From the NCBI RefSeq assembly GCF_900105245.1, contig NZ_FNSZ01000001.1, forward strand, positions 4,402,001-4,466,000: a stretch of DNA of 64,000 nt. Reading direction: 5' to 3'. The position numbers were made by a program, and so were the translations under genes. This DNA is from Streptomyces sp. 1222.5 (GTDB lineage Bacteria; Actinomycetota; Actinomycetes; Streptomycetales; Streptomycetaceae). The notes under the pieces were generated by a model. It saw nothing but the letters and a program-made list of their open reading frames with translations, searched no databases and was not told the DNA's origin. This document shows positions 24,840 to 34,436 of the stretch, piece by piece. Positions within the stretch are counted from its first letter, which is position 1. Each line of letters begins with the position of its first letter.

Positions 24840-26387
24840 ATGAGTCTGTCACTGCGCTTTGCCGCCGGATCGCACAAGGGCATGATCCGCGAGGGCAACG
24901 AGGACTCCGGTTACGCCGGTCCCCGTCTGCTCGCGATCGCCGACGGCATGGGCGGCCAGGCGGCCGGCGAGGTCGCCTCCTCCGAGGTGATCTCCACCCT
25001 GGTCACGCTCGACGACGACGTGCCCGGCTCCGACATCCTCACCTCGCTCGGCGCCGCCGTGCAGCGCGCCAACGACCAGCTCCGCTCGATGGTCGACGAG
25101 GACCCCCAGCTCGAGGGCATGGGCACGACGCTCACCGCCCTGCTGTGGACCGGGCAGCGGCTCGGGCTCGTGCACGTCGGCGACTCGCGCGCCTACCTGC
25201 TCCGTGACGGCGTCCTCACGCAGATCACCCAGGACCACACCTGGGTGCAGCGGCTCGTCGACGAGGGCCGGATCACCGAGGAAGAGGCCACCACCCACCC
25301 GCAGCGCTCCCTGCTGATGCGCGCCCTCGGCAGCGGCGACCACGTCGAGCCCGACCTCTCCATCCGCGAGGTCCGCGCCGGCGACCGCTATCTGATCTGC
25401 TCCGACGGACTGTCCGGCGTCGTCTCCCACCAGACCATGGAGGAGACGCTCGCCAGCTACCAGGGCCCGCAGGAGACCGTGCAGGAGCTGATCCAGCTCG
25501 CGCTGCGCGGTGGCGGCCCGGACAACATCACCGTCATCGTCGCCGACGTCCTCGACCTGGACACCGGTGACACCCTCGCCGGCCAGCTGTCGGACCAGCC
25601 GGTGGTGGTCGGCGCCGTCGCCGAGAACCAGCACCACCTGCACGACAACGGCATCATGCAGACCCCGGCCGGCCGCGCCTCCCACCTGGGCCGCCAGGGC
25701 CACGGGGGCGGCGAGTTCGGCCCGCCCGGCTCCGGCGACACCACCGGCTACGTCCCGGCCGCCGGCAGCTTCGGCGACTACACCGACGAGGACTTCGCCA
25801 AGCCGCGCAAGCGGCGGTGGGTGAAGAGATCCCTGTACGGCGCCCTCGCCCTCGCCGTCATCGGCGGCGGTCTGTACGGCGGCTACCGCTGGACGCAGAC
25901 CCAGTACTACGTCGGCGCCAAGGGCGAGCACGTGGCGCTGTACCGCGGGATCAGCCAGGACCTGGCGTGGGTCTCGCTGTCGAAGGTGGAGAAGGACCAC
26001 CCCGAGATCGAACTCAAGTACCTGCCGCCCTATCAGCAGAAGCAGATCAAGAACACGATCGCGGCGGGTGGTCTCCAGCAGGCCGAGACGAAGATCGAGG
26101 CACTGACCGTGCAGGCCTCCGCGTGCCGCAAGCAGGCGGAGCGCACGGCCGCCGAGAGCGAGAAGAACGCCAAGACGGGCCAGGGCGAGGCGGGAGGAAC
26201 CACGGGAACCACCCGTACCTCCTTCACGTCCAAGGCATCGCCGACGCCGAACCCGTCGAAGTCGGGAACGACGACGCCGAACTCGCCCTCCAAGTCCCCG
26301 AAACCGTCCACGAGCGCCACTCCCAACCCCGGCCCGAGCCTCTCCGAGGATGAGCAGAAGGTCGTCGATCAGTGCGGCAAGCAGTAG
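24840..26387 (+). CDS. pstP: PP2C-family Ser/Thr protein phosphatase (PstP-like)
   Basis: A 515-residue membrane phosphatase that reverses PknB-type phosphorylation. Residues 1-240 are the PPM/PP2C domain: metal ligands in GNEDSGY, ADGMGGQAAGE, VGDSRAYLLRDG, CSDGLSG and GGPDNITVIVAD. A membrane helix spans about 336-355 (YGALALAVIGGGLYGGYRW). The rest is an extracellular Ser/Thr/Pro-rich tail, about 150 residues, with the NTIAAGGLQQAE helix. The start ATG (MSLSLRFAAGSHKG) follows GAGG; the upstream in-frame start at 24783 is less likely. Cotranscription with rodA is likely (24-base gap). Confidence 0.93.
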   Translation: MSLSLRFAAGSHKGMIREGNEDSGYAGPRLLAIADGMGGQAAGEVASSEVISTLVTLDDDVPGSDILTSLGAAVQRANDQLRSMVDEDPQLEGMGTTLTALLWTGQRLGLVHVGDSRAYLLRDGVLTQITQDHTWVQRLVDEGRITEEEATTHPQRSLLMRALGSGDHVEPDLSIREVRAGDRYLICSDGLSGVVSHQTMEETLASYQGPQETVQELIQLALRGGGPDNITVIVADVLDLDTGDTLAGQLSDQPVVVGAVAENQHHLHDNGIMQTPAGRASHLGRQGHGGGEFGPPGSGDTTGYVPAAGSFGDYTDEDFAKPRKRRWVKRSLYGALALAVIGGGLYGGYRWTQTQYYVGAKGEHVALYRGISQDLAWVSLSKVEKDHPEIELKYLPPYQQKQIKNTIAAGGLQQAETKIEALTVQASACRKQAERTAAESEKNAKTGQGEAGGTTGTTRTSFTSKASPTPNPSKSGTTTPNSPSKSPKPSTSATPNPGPSLSEDEQKVVDQCGKQ

Positions 26388-26411
26388 AGCCGTGAGAGGC
26401 ACCGTCACACG

Positions 26412-27884
26412 ATGAGCAGTACGAACAACGCAGCGACGCACCACACGTCCACGATCGGCGCGATCGGCGCACCGAGCCGCCGCAACACCGAACTGGCCCT
26501 GCTGATCTTCGCGGTGGCCATCCCGGTGTTCGCCTACGCCAACGTCGGCCTGGCCATCAGCGACGAGGTGCCCGCGGGCCTGCTGAGCTACGGCCTCGGC
26601 CTCGGCCTGCTGGCCGGGGTGGCGCACCTCGGTGTGCGGAAGTTCGCCCCGTACGCCGATCCCCTGCTGCTGCCGCTGGCCACCCTGCTGAACGGGCTGG
26701 GCCTGGTGTGCATCTGGCGGCTCGACCAGTCGAAGCTGCTCCAGTCACTGCCGAACTTCGTCACGGCCGCGCCCCGCCAGCTGCTGTACACGGCGCTGGG
26801 CATCGCCCTGTTCGTGGTGGTGCTGATCTTCCTGAAGGACCACCGGGTCCTGCAGCGCTACACCTACATCTCCATGTTCGGCGCGCTGATCCTGCTCATC
26901 CTGCCGCTGGTGCCCGGCCTCGGCGCCAACATCTACGGCGCCAAGATCTGGATCCGCGTCCCCGGTCTGGGCTCGCTCCAGCCCGGTGAGTTCGCGAAGA
27001 TCGTCCTCGCCATCTTCTTCGCCGGCTACCTCATGGTGAAGCGCGACGCCCTGGCCCTCGCCAGCCGCCGTTTCATGGGCCTGTACCTGCCGCGCGGCCG
27101 CGACCTCGGACCGATCCTGGTCGTCTGGGCGATCTCGATCCTCATCCTGGTCTTCGAGACCGACCTCGGTACGTCGCTGCTGTTCTTCGGAATGTTCGTC
27201 ATCATGCTGTACGTCGCCACCGAGCGGACCAGCTGGATCGTCTTCGGTCTGCTGATGTCCGCGGCCGGCGCCGTCGGCGTGGCGAGCTTCGAGCCGCACA
27301 TCCAGACCCGTGTGCAGGCCTGGCTGGACCCGATGCGCGAATACCAGCTCAGCCGCAGCGGGGCCAGCGACGGCATCCTCCACTCCGAGCAGGCCATGCA
27401 GGCCCTGTGGGCGTTCGGCTCCGGCGGCACCCTCGGCACCGGCTGGGGCCAGGGCCACTCGGACCTGATCCGCTTCGCCGCCAACTCCGACTTCATCCTC
27501 GCCACCTTCGGCGAGGAGCTGGGACTGGCCGGGATCATGGCGATCCTGCTGATCTACGGCCTGATCGTGGAGCGCGGCGTGCGCACCGCCCTCGCCGCCC
27601 GCGACCCGTTCGGCAAGCTGCTCGCCGTCGGCCTGTCCGGCGCCTTCGCCCTCCAGGTGTTCGTGGTGGCCGGCGGTGTGATGGGTCTCATCCCGCTGAC
27701 CGGTATGACCATGCCGTTCATGGCCTACGGCGGTTCCTCCGTGCTGGCGAACTGGGCGCTGATCGGCATCCTGATCCGGATCAGCGACACGGCCCGCCGC
27801 CCGGCGCCCACGCCCGCGGGCAACCCGGACGCCGAGATGACGCAGGTGGTCCGCCCCGGCGGCAGCGGTCCCGCGGACCAGTAA
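26412..27884 (+). CDS. rodA: FtsW/RodA/SpoVE (SEDS) peptidoglycan glycosyltransferase
   Basis: A 490-residue polytopic SEDS protein with about 12 membrane segments. SEDS enzymes polymerise lipid II at the membrane, working with a class B PBP, here the next gene. Conserved pieces: PGLGSLQPGEFAKIVLAIF, VFETDLGTSLLFFGMF (including the catalytic-region Asp), FATFGEELGL-type loop (ILATFGEELGLAG) and GMTMPFMAYGGSSVLANW. The hydrophilic N-terminal 25 residues precede the first helix. The genomic position next to PBP, PP2C and PknB argues for RodA-like elongation or sporulation-wall duty rather than divisome FtsW. Confidence 0.92.
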   Translation: MSSTNNAATHHTSTIGAIGAPSRRNTELALLIFAVAIPVFAYANVGLAISDEVPAGLLSYGLGLGLLAGVAHLGVRKFAPYADPLLLPLATLLNGLGLVCIWRLDQSKLLQSLPNFVTAAPRQLLYTALGIALFVVVLIFLKDHRVLQRYTYISMFGALILLILPLVPGLGANIYGAKIWIRVPGLGSLQPGEFAKIVLAIFFAGYLMVKRDALALASRRFMGLYLPRGRDLGPILVVWAISILILVFETDLGTSLLFFGMFVIMLYVATERTSWIVFGLLMSAAGAVGVASFEPHIQTRVQAWLDPMREYQLSRSGASDGILHSEQAMQALWAFGSGGTLGTGWGQGHSDLIRFAANSDFILATFGEELGLAGIMAILLIYGLIVERGVRTALAARDPFGKLLAVGLSGAFALQVFVVAGGVMGLIPLTGMTMPFMAYGGSSVLANWALIGILIRISDTARRPAPTPAGNPDAEMTQVVRPGGSGPADQ

Positions 27885-27893
27885 TCCTCCTCA

Positions 27894-27939
27894 CGGACGG
27901 CTTCCGGACCCGGCCCCCGCCGGAACCGGAAGCCGTCCG
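27894..27939 (+). promoter_or_regulatory. Long inverted repeat between rodA and pbpA
   Basis: A perfect 14-bp stem (CGGACGGCTTCCGG / CCGGAAGCCGTCCG) with an 18-base C-rich loop, starting 9 bases after the rodA stop. It has no T-run. It could attenuate read-through into pbpA or protect the 3' end. Confidence 0.5.
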
Positions 27940-28118
27940 GCGGTTTCCGGAACCCGTCGTGCCGCCCGCGCGTCTAATGATCAGCCGTTGTGACGGCCCC
28001 GCCCGGGGAACACAGCCGCTGCCTCTAGACTGTGGGCGGCCAAGGATGAGCGCCAGCACCATCGGCACCGAGAGATTGAAGCAACAGGCGCCCCTGTTAG
28101 CTTGTGGAAAGGCCGGAC

Positions 28119-29597
28119 GTGAACAAGCCCCTGCGCCGAATCGCGATCTTCTGCGGACTACTCGTCCTGGCGCTGTTGATCCGTGACAACTGGCTTCAGT
28201 ACCTCCAGGCCGACAAGCTGCGGACCGATCCGGACAACCGCCGCGTGACCATCGAGCGGTACGCCAACCCGCGGGGCGACATCATCGTCGACGGCGACCC
28301 GATAACCGGGTCGGTCGAGAGCAAGCACGGCGACTTCAAGTACAAGCGCACGTACAAGAACGGGCCCATGTGGGCCCCGGTCACCGGCTACTCCTCCCAG
28401 GCGTTCGACGGCAGCTTCCTGGAGAAGATCGAGGACGGCATCCTCACCGGCAACGACGACCGGCTGTTCTTCCGCAAGACCCTGGACATGATCACCGGCA
28501 AGGAGCAGCAGGGCGGGAACGTCGTCACCACGCTCAACGCCCGCGCGCAGAGGGCCGCGTACGAGGGGCTGAAGGCCCGGGGCGGCAAGGGCGCCGTCGT
28601 CGCCCTGGAGCCGTCCACCGGCAAGATCCTGGCCCTGGCCTCGTACCCGTCGTACGACCCCTCGTCGTTCGCCGGCAACTCCACCGACGTCGACTCCAAG
28701 AACTGGACCAAGCTCCAGAAGAAGAACAACCCCGCCGACCCGATGCTGAACCGGGCGCTGCGCGAGACCTACCCGCCGGGCTCCACGTTCAAGGTGGTCA
28801 CCGCGGCGGCCGCGCTGGAGAACGGCAAGTACACCTCGGCCGACGAGAAGACCGAGTCGCCGCTGCCGTGGGTCATGCCGGGCACCACCACGCAGCTGAA
28901 GAACGAGGGCAACATCCCCTGCAAGAACGCGACGATGCGGGTCGCCCTCCAGTACTCCTGCAACACCGTGTTCGGCAAGATCGGCGCCGACCTGGGCAAC
29001 GACAAGATGCTGGCCGAGGCGAAGAAGTTCGGGTTCGACTCCGAGCAGTTCACCCCGACCCGCTCCAACGCGTCCGTCTTCTCCGACGACATGAACCCCT
29101 CGCAGACGGCCCTGTCCTCCATCGGCCAGTTCAACACCGCGGCCACCCCGCTGCAGATGGCGATGGTCGCCTCCGCGGTCGCCAACGACGGCAAGCTCAT
29201 GAAGCCGTACATGGTCGACGAGCTGCAGTCCTCCAACGTCGACCCGGTCTCCAAGACCGAGCCGGAGGAGATGAGCCGGCCGCTGTCGCCGAAGAACGCG
29301 CAGATCCTCCAGTCGATGATGGAGACGGTCGTCAAGGAGGGCACCGGCAAGAACGCCCAGATCCCCGGTGTGATCGTCGGCGGCAAGACCGGTACCGCCC
29401 AGCACGGTGTGGCGAACAGCGCAAACCCCTACGCATGGTTCATTTCGTATGCCAGGCTCGGTGACGGCAGCTCGCCGGTCGCCGTGGCCGCGGTGATCGA
29501 GGACGAGAACGCCAACCGCGACGACATCTCCGGCGGCGGCCTGGCCGCGCCGATCGCGAGGAGTGTCATGGAGGCGGTCGTCAAGTCCAAGAAGTGA
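28119..29597 (+). CDS. pbpA: Class B penicillin-binding protein (transpeptidase) PbpA
   Basis: A 492-residue bitopic PBP that cross-links peptidoglycan. The short cytoplasmic start VNKPLRRI is followed by a membrane helix (IAIFCGLLVLALLI). The transpeptidase domain has all three motifs: SxxK at Ser222 (PPGSTFKVVTAA), SxN at Ser280 (YSCNTVFGK) and KTG at Lys423 (GGKTGTAQ). The GTG start has GGAAAGG eight bases upstream; an in-frame GTG at 28104 has no site. The product pairs with the SEDS protein encoded just upstream. Confidence 0.93.
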   Translation: MNKPLRRIAIFCGLLVLALLIRDNWLQYLQADKLRTDPDNRRVTIERYANPRGDIIVDGDPITGSVESKHGDFKYKRTYKNGPMWAPVTGYSSQAFDGSFLEKIEDGILTGNDDRLFFRKTLDMITGKEQQGGNVVTTLNARAQRAAYEGLKARGGKGAVVALEPSTGKILALASYPSYDPSSFAGNSTDVDSKNWTKLQKKNNPADPMLNRALRETYPPGSTFKVVTAAAALENGKYTSADEKTESPLPWVMPGTTTQLKNEGNIPCKNATMRVALQYSCNTVFGKIGADLGNDKMLAEAKKFGFDSEQFTPTRSNASVFSDDMNPSQTALSSIGQFNTAATPLQMAMVASAVANDGKLMKPYMVDELQSSNVDPVSKTEPEEMSRPLSPKNAQILQSMMETVVKEGTGKNAQIPGVIVGGKTGTAQHGVANSANPYAWFISYARLGDGSSPVAVAAVIEDENANRDDISGGGLAAPIARSVMEAVVKSKK

Positions 29598-29767
29598 GAC
29601 CCCTCACATCCCCTTCACATCGATGCACGTTGCGGTACCGGTCCTGTATCGGGTTACGGGCTTGGCCAGGTCACACAAAGCGAGCCGGGTACGGTAGGCC
29701 CGGACGGCAGCCTCGGGCGCTCACGGACGTGACGGCCGAGACCGACGGAGAGGGCTGGTAGGTAGCT

Positions 29768-31759
29768 ATGGAAGAGCCGCGTCGCCTCGGCGGCCGGTAC
29801 GAGCTGGGTCACGTGCTCGGCCGTGGTGGCATGGCGGAGGTCTACCTCGCGCATGACACCCGCCTCGGCCGCACCGTGGCGGTGAAGACGCTGCGCGCGG
29901 ACCTCGCGCGTGATCCGTCCTTCCAGGCCCGGTTCCGCCGGGAGGCCCAGTCGGCCGCCTCGCTCAACCATCCCGCCATCGTCGCGGTCTACGACACGGG
30001 CGAGGACTACATCGACGGGGTCTCCATCCCGTACATCGTGATGGAGTACGTCGACGGTTCCACGCTGCGTGAGCTGCTGCACTCCGGCCGCAAGCTGCTG
30101 CCCGAGCGCGCGATGGAGATGACCATCGGCATCCTCCAGGGCCTGGAGTACGCGCACCGCAACGGCATCGTCCACCGCGACATCAAGCCAGCCAACGTCA
30201 TGCTGACCCGCAACGGTCAGGTCAAGGTCATGGACTTCGGCATCGCCCGCGCCATGGGCGACTCCGGCATGACCATGACGCAGACGGCGGCGGTCATCGG
30301 CACGGCCCAGTACCTCTCGCCCGAGCAGGCGAAGGGCGAGCAGGTCGACGCCCGGTCGGACCTTTATTCGGCCGGTTGCCTCCTCTACGAGCTGCTGACG
30401 GTGCGCCCGCCGTTCGTGGGCGACTCCCCGGTGGCCGTGGCGTACCAGCACGTCCGCGAGGAGCCGCAGGCCCCCTCGGTCTTCGACCCCGAGATCACGC
30501 CGGAGATGGACGCCATCGTCCTGAAGGCGCTGGTCAAGGACCCGAACTACCGCTACCAGTCGGCCGACGAGATGCGCGCCGACATCGAGGCCTGCCTCGA
30601 CGGCCAGCCCGTCGCGGCCACCGCCGCGCTGGGCGCGGTGGGCTACGGCGGCTACCCCGACGACCAGCCGACGACCGCGCTGCGTCAGGAGGCCGGCGGG
30701 GCGACCACCATGCTCCCGCCCATGAACCCCGACGACGGCGGCTACGGCTACGACGACCGCCCGGACCGCCGGCGCCAGCAGAAGAAGTCCAACACCTCCA
30801 CGATCCTCCTGGTGGTCGCGGGTCTCCTCGTGCTGGTCGGCGCCATCCTGATCGGCAAGTGGGCGTTCAGCGGCGGCAACACGGACGACACCTTCAAGGC
30901 GCCGAACTTCGTCGGTCACACGTACACCGACGCCAAGAAGATGGCGGTCAACTCGGACCTGAAGCTGGCTCCGCCCACGCGGAAGGCCTGCGAGGACCAG
31001 CCGAAGAACAGCGTCTGCGACCAGGACCCCGAGGCGGGCACGGACGTCAAGAAGGGCGACACGATCACCCTGACGGTGTCCACGGGCGCCCCCAAGGTCC
31101 CCGTGCCGGACGTCCGCGGCATCCAGTTCGACCAGGCCGAGTCGCAGCTGGAGGAGAAGGGCTTCAAGGTCGAGAAGAAGACCGAGGTGTCCACCCAGAC
31201 CCCGGGCGTCGTCACCAAGCAGGACCCGCAGGGCGGTGTCTCGAAGCAGAAGGGCACCACCATCACCCTCACCGTCGCCAAGGCGGAGGAGAAGGTGTCG
31301 GTGGAGGACGTCACCGGGCTGTCCTGTGACGAGGCGACCGCCAAGCTGAAGGCCCAGGGCCTGGTGCCCCAGGCCTGCACGGACACGCCGACCGACAACC
31401 CCGACGACGACGGCAAGGTCCTGTCGACCGACCCGAAGGCGGGCGCCGCGGTCTCCAAGAACACGCCGGTCACGATCAACGTCGGCAAGGTCCAGCAACC
31501 GACGCAGACGGACGTGCCGAACGTCCAGGGCCAGACGCTGAAGAAGGCCCGGGAGATCCTCCAGGCCAAGGGCTTCACGCAGATCCAGGTCAACGGCGCG
31601 AGCGACGACAACGCCCGGGTCATCCAGCAGAACCCGCCGCAGGGCACCCAGGGTGATCCGAGCACCACGCAGATCGTCCTGACCACTGTGGACTTCGGCG
31701 GCGGCAACAACGGGAACAACGACAACGGCGGCCAGCTGTTCGGCGGCGTCAACGGCTGA
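29768..31759 (+). CDS. pknB: Ser/Thr protein kinase PknB with four PASTA domains
   Basis: A 663-residue receptor kinase. The kinase domain (about 11-275) has GRGGMAEVYLAHD, catalytic Lys40 (VAVK), Asp138 in HRDIKPAN, the DFG motif (VMDFGIAR) and an activation loop with Thr residues (MTMTQTAAVIGTAQYLSPEQ). A juxtamembrane linker leads to one membrane helix (about 343-365), then four PASTA domains (about 375-645) expected to bind muropeptides or lipid II. It closes the fha-pstP-rodA-pbpA-pknB cluster; the 170-base gap suggests its own promoter. Targets probably include FhaA and FhaB. Confidence 0.95.
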   Translation: MEEPRRLGGRYELGHVLGRGGMAEVYLAHDTRLGRTVAVKTLRADLARDPSFQARFRREAQSAASLNHPAIVAVYDTGEDYIDGVSIPYIVMEYVDGSTLRELLHSGRKLLPERAMEMTIGILQGLEYAHRNGIVHRDIKPANVMLTRNGQVKVMDFGIARAMGDSGMTMTQTAAVIGTAQYLSPEQAKGEQVDARSDLYSAGCLLYELLTVRPPFVGDSPVAVAYQHVREEPQAPSVFDPEITPEMDAIVLKALVKDPNYRYQSADEMRADIEACLDGQPVAATAALGAVGYGGYPDDQPTTALRQEAGGATTMLPPMNPDDGGYGYDDRPDRRRQQKKSNTSTILLVVAGLLVLVGAILIGKWAFSGGNTDDTFKAPNFVGHTYTDAKKMAVNSDLKLAPPTRKACEDQPKNSVCDQDPEAGTDVKKGDTITLTVSTGAPKVPVPDVRGIQFDQAESQLEEKGFKVEKKTEVSTQTPGVVTKQDPQGGVSKQKGTTITLTVAKAEEKVSVEDVTGLSCDEATAKLKAQGLVPQACTDTPTDNPDDDGKVLSTDPKAGAAVSKNTPVTINVGKVQQPTQTDVPNVQGQTLKKAREILQAKGFTQIQVNGASDDNARVIQQNPPQGTQGDPSTTQIVLTTVDFGGGNNGNNDNGGQLFGGVNG

Positions 31760-31774
31760 CGTCCCCCGCGCACA

Positions 31775-31816
31775 CGAGTGGGCCCCTGCCGGGAAGCACC
31801 GGCAGGGGCCCACTCG
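31775..31816. terminator. Bidirectional terminator between pknB and sortase
   Basis: A perfect 18-bp stem (CGAGTGGGCCCCTGCCGG and complement) with loop GAAGCA, between convergent genes. Confidence 0.82.
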
Positions 31817-31821
31817 CAGGT

Positions 31822-32571
31822 TCAGCGCAGTTCCGCCGGCGGGGTCCGCTTGCTGTCGACCTTCTGCACCCGGACGAGCTCGCCCCAGACGACGTAGCGG
31901 TAGCGGCTCGTGTAGACCGGCGTGCAGGTCGTCAGCGTGATGAAGTGGCCGGCCTTCTTCCGGCCGGACTCCTCGGGGACCTGCGAGAGCACGTCCACGT
32001 TGTACTTGGACGTCTCGGGCAGGAGCGAGAAGACCTTGTAGACGTACCAGTCGTCCTTGGTCTCGAAGACGATCGGGTCGCCCTCGCTCAGCTTGTCGAT
32101 GTTGTGGAACTTCGCCCCGTGGCCGTCGCGGTGGGCGGCGAGGGTGAAGTTGCCCTTCTTGCCGGAGGTCGGGAGCGTGGCCTTGACCGGCTCCGTGTAG
32201 TAGCCGGCCACGCCGTCGTTGAGGACGTCCGGATCGGTGCCCTTCTCGACGAGGACCTCGCCGTTGTCCATGGCGGGCACGTGCAGGAAGCCGATGCCGT
32301 CCTTGGTGTCCAGTGCGCCGGGGCCCGAGTCCGCGGCCTGCGCCCACCCGTCACGCACCTTGTCGGCCTCCCGGCCGGCCTTGCGGTCCGCTATCACGTT
32401 CGTCCACCACAGCGAGTACACGACGAAGAGGGCGAGCAACGCCCCCACCGTGATGAGGAGTTCACCGAAGACACTGACCGCCAGGGCGATCCGGCCGGGA
32501 CGCCGGCGCGGGCCGGGCTCCGGGTCGGACGCGTCCGTGTGTTCTTCGGTCTCGTCGGCCGTCGCTGCCAC
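31822..32571 (-). CDS. srtE2: Class E sortase (SrtE2-like)
   Basis: A 249-residue membrane transpeptidase. After an acidic cytoplasmic start and one signal-anchor helix (FGELLITVGALLALFVVYSLWW), the sortase domain carries catalytic His (LAAHRDGHG), Cys (LTTCTPVY) and Arg (SRYRYVVWG). Class E sortases recognise LAxTG and anchor chaplins and other surface proteins for aerial growth in Streptomyces. It directly follows a second, larger sortase (28-base gap), as in the S. coelicolor srtE pair. No LAxTG substrate gene is visible nearby. Confidence 0.9.
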   Translation of the reverse strand: MAATADETEEHTDASDPEPGPRRRPGRIALAVSVFGELLITVGALLALFVVYSLWWTNVIADRKAGREADKVRDGWAQAADSGPGALDTKDGIGFLHVPAMDNGEVLVEKGTDPDVLNDGVAGYYTEPVKATLPTSGKKGNFTLAAHRDGHGAKFHNIDKLSEGDPIVFETKDDWYVYKVFSLLPETSKYNVDVLSQVPEESGRKKAGHFITLTTCTPVYTSRYRYVVWGELVRVQKVDSKRTPPAELR

Positions 32572-32598
32572 AGTTCCTCTGCCCCTACTCGATGAGCC

Positions 32599-33801
32599 CT
32601 ACTCGATGAGCGCGTCCGGCTTTCCCTTGCTGCGCGGGCGTTCCTCGACCATCTTGCCCCAGACGATCAGCCGGTACTTGCTGGTGAACTCCGGCGTACA
32701 GGTGGTGAGGGTGATGTAGCGGCCGGGCTCGGTGAAGCCCGAGCCCTTGGGGACGGGGTCCAGCACGCTCGTGTTGGACGGCGGGGTCACCGGAAGCATC
32801 GAGGCCACCTTGTAGACGAAGTACTCGTCCTGCGTCTCGACCACGACCTCGTCGCCGGACTGGAGCCGGTTGATGTACCGGAACGGTTCGCCGTGGGTGT
32901 TGCGGTGCGCCGCTAGGCCGAAGTTGCCGGTTCGCGCGTCGGGCATCGCGGTCTTCAGCGCGCCCTCGCCGTAGTGCCCGACCATGCCCTTGTCGAGCAC
33001 CGCCTTGTTGCTGACGCCCTCCGCGATCGGCGCGACCACGTCCAGCTTGGGGATGTGCAGGATGGCGAAGCCCTGGCCCGGGGCGAACACACCCGGGTTC
33101 CGCTTGCCGTTCGCCCAGTCGTCCTGCAACTGGTGCGTCTCACTGCCCGCCTGGGCGTGCGCCCGGACGTTGGTCCACCACAGCTGGTAGGTGACGAACA
33201 GCAGCATCAGCACGCCGGTGGTGATGAACACCTCGCCGATCGCCCGGCTCGCGATCACGGACGGGCTCGGTTTCCGCGCTCGTGCCTGCCGCCGGGCCTC
33301 CACCCGGGACAGCGGCCGGCCCGACGCCGGGGCCGACGCGGGCGCCGCCTCCCGGGCCCCGCCGTGGCGGCCACCGCGGCGCTTGGCGGCCTTCCTGCGC
33401 TCCGCACGGCCGCCGGGCGTGATTCCAGTGGCCGAAGGGGCGGAAGGGGCTCCAGAGGCCCGTAGGGGCCCGTTGTCGGGGTCCGGGCCCGACGGGCCGG
33501 GGATCCGCAGTGCCATCGTCTCGTCGTCCGCGGGGGGCCTGTGGGCGCCGGACGGCCGGGGGACGTGGGGGACCGAGGGGTCGACGGCGGCCATCGGAGC
33601 CGTCATCTCCTCGGAGAAGGGCCGCGCCGGTGTACCCGGGGCCCCCGTTCGGTCGGTGATCGCCGGCATCGCCGCCGTGGGCGGATCCGCTCGGCGACCG
33701 GCATGACGGCCGCCGCGGCGACCGGCGTCAGGCGCACCGCCGTAGGACTCGTACGGGCTCTCCCCGTACAAGTCCTCGCGCTCGGGGCGCAGCGCGGTCA
33801 C
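32599..33801 (-). CDS. srtE1: Class E sortase with long N-terminal extension (SrtE1-like)
   Basis: A 400-residue sortase. About 180 residues of charged, Pro/Arg-rich cytoplasmic sequence precede the membrane anchor (GEVFITTGVLMLLFVTYQLWW). The catalytic domain has His (LAAHRNTHG), Cys (LTTCTPEF) and Arg (SKYRLIVWG). The N-terminal extension is much longer than in the neighbouring sortase and looks disordered. The GTG start overlaps the amidotransferase stop (GTGA, 33798-33801). Together with the adjacent sortase it probably attaches chaplin-type proteins. Confidence 0.88.
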   Translation of the reverse strand: MTALRPEREDLYGESPYESYGGAPDAGRRGGRHAGRRADPPTAAMPAITDRTGAPGTPARPFSEEMTAPMAAVDPSVPHVPRPSGAHRPPADDETMALRIPGPSGPDPDNGPLRASGAPSAPSATGITPGGRAERRKAAKRRGGRHGGAREAAPASAPASGRPLSRVEARRQARARKPSPSVIASRAIGEVFITTGVLMLLFVTYQLWWTNVRAHAQAGSETHQLQDDWANGKRNPGVFAPGQGFAILHIPKLDVVAPIAEGVSNKAVLDKGMVGHYGEGALKTAMPDARTGNFGLAAHRNTHGEPFRYINRLQSGDEVVVETQDEYFVYKVASMLPVTPPSNTSVLDPVPKGSGFTEPGRYITLTTCTPEFTSKYRLIVWGKMVEERPRSKGKPDALIE

Positions 33802-34436
33802 GCCGTGGCCCTGCCCACCACCGGGGCGAGCCCCGCCGACCTCGCCACGGCACCCTGGTCGCCGCACTCCGCCAGCCAGTTGGCCAGCATCCGGTGCCCG
33901 TGCTCGGTCAGGACCGACTCGGGGTGGAACTGCACTCCTTCGACCGGTAGTTCACGGTGGCGCAGCCCCATGATGATGCCGTCGTGGGTGCGGGCGGTCA
34001 CCTCCAGCTCGGCCGGTACCGTGGCCGGCTCGGCGGCCAGGGAGTGGTAACGGGTCGCCGTGAAGGGGGAGGGCAGGCCCGCGAAGACGCCCTTGCCCGC
34101 GTGCTCGACCGGTGAGGTCTTGCCGTGCAGCAGCTCGGGCGCCCGGTCGACCACACCGCCGTAGGCCACCTGCATCGACTGCATGCCGAGGCACACCCCG
34201 AAGACCGGCACCCCGGTCGCGGCACAGTGGCGGACCATGTCCACGCACACGCCGGCCTGCTCCGGTGTCCCCGGTCCGGGTGAGAGCAGGACGCCGTCGA
34301 AGCCGTCCTGGGCGTGCGCCGTCGACACCTCGTCGTTGCGCAGCACCTCGCACTCGGCGCCCAGCTGGTACAGGTACTGGACCAGGTTGAAGACGAAGCT
34401 GTCGTAGTTGTCGACGACGAGAATCCGCGCACTCAC
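33798..34436 (-). CDS. pabA: Glutamine amidotransferase, anthranilate/aminodeoxychorismate synthase component II
   Basis: A 212-residue class I glutamine amidotransferase that releases ammonia for a chorismate-using partner (TrpE or PabB type). Features: VVDNYDSFVFNLVQYL at the N-terminus, LSPGPGTPEQAG, nucleophile Cys in FGVCLGMQSM, and the His-Pro-Glu of GVQFHPESVL. No component I gene is adjacent, so folate or tryptophan use cannot be decided. It overlaps the small membrane-protein gene (ATGA, 34433-34436) and srtE1 (GTGA). The cell-wall setting is conserved in streptomycetes and unexplained. Confidence 0.9.
   Translation of the reverse strand: MSARILVVDNYDSFVFNLVQYLYQLGAECEVLRNDEVSTAHAQDGFDGVLLSPGPGTPEQAGVCVDMVRHCAATGVPVFGVCLGMQSMQVAYGGVVDRAPELLHGKTSPVEHAGKGVFAGLPSPFTATRYHSLAAEPATVPAELEVTARTHDGIIMGLRHRELPVEGVQFHPESVLTEHGHRMLANWLAECGDQGAVARSAGLAPVVGRATA

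Noticed and set aside
28046..28186. Short frame starting MSASTIGTERL before pbpA
   Set aside because: Runs into pbpA in another frame and has no strong support; an upstream peptide was considered but not claimed.
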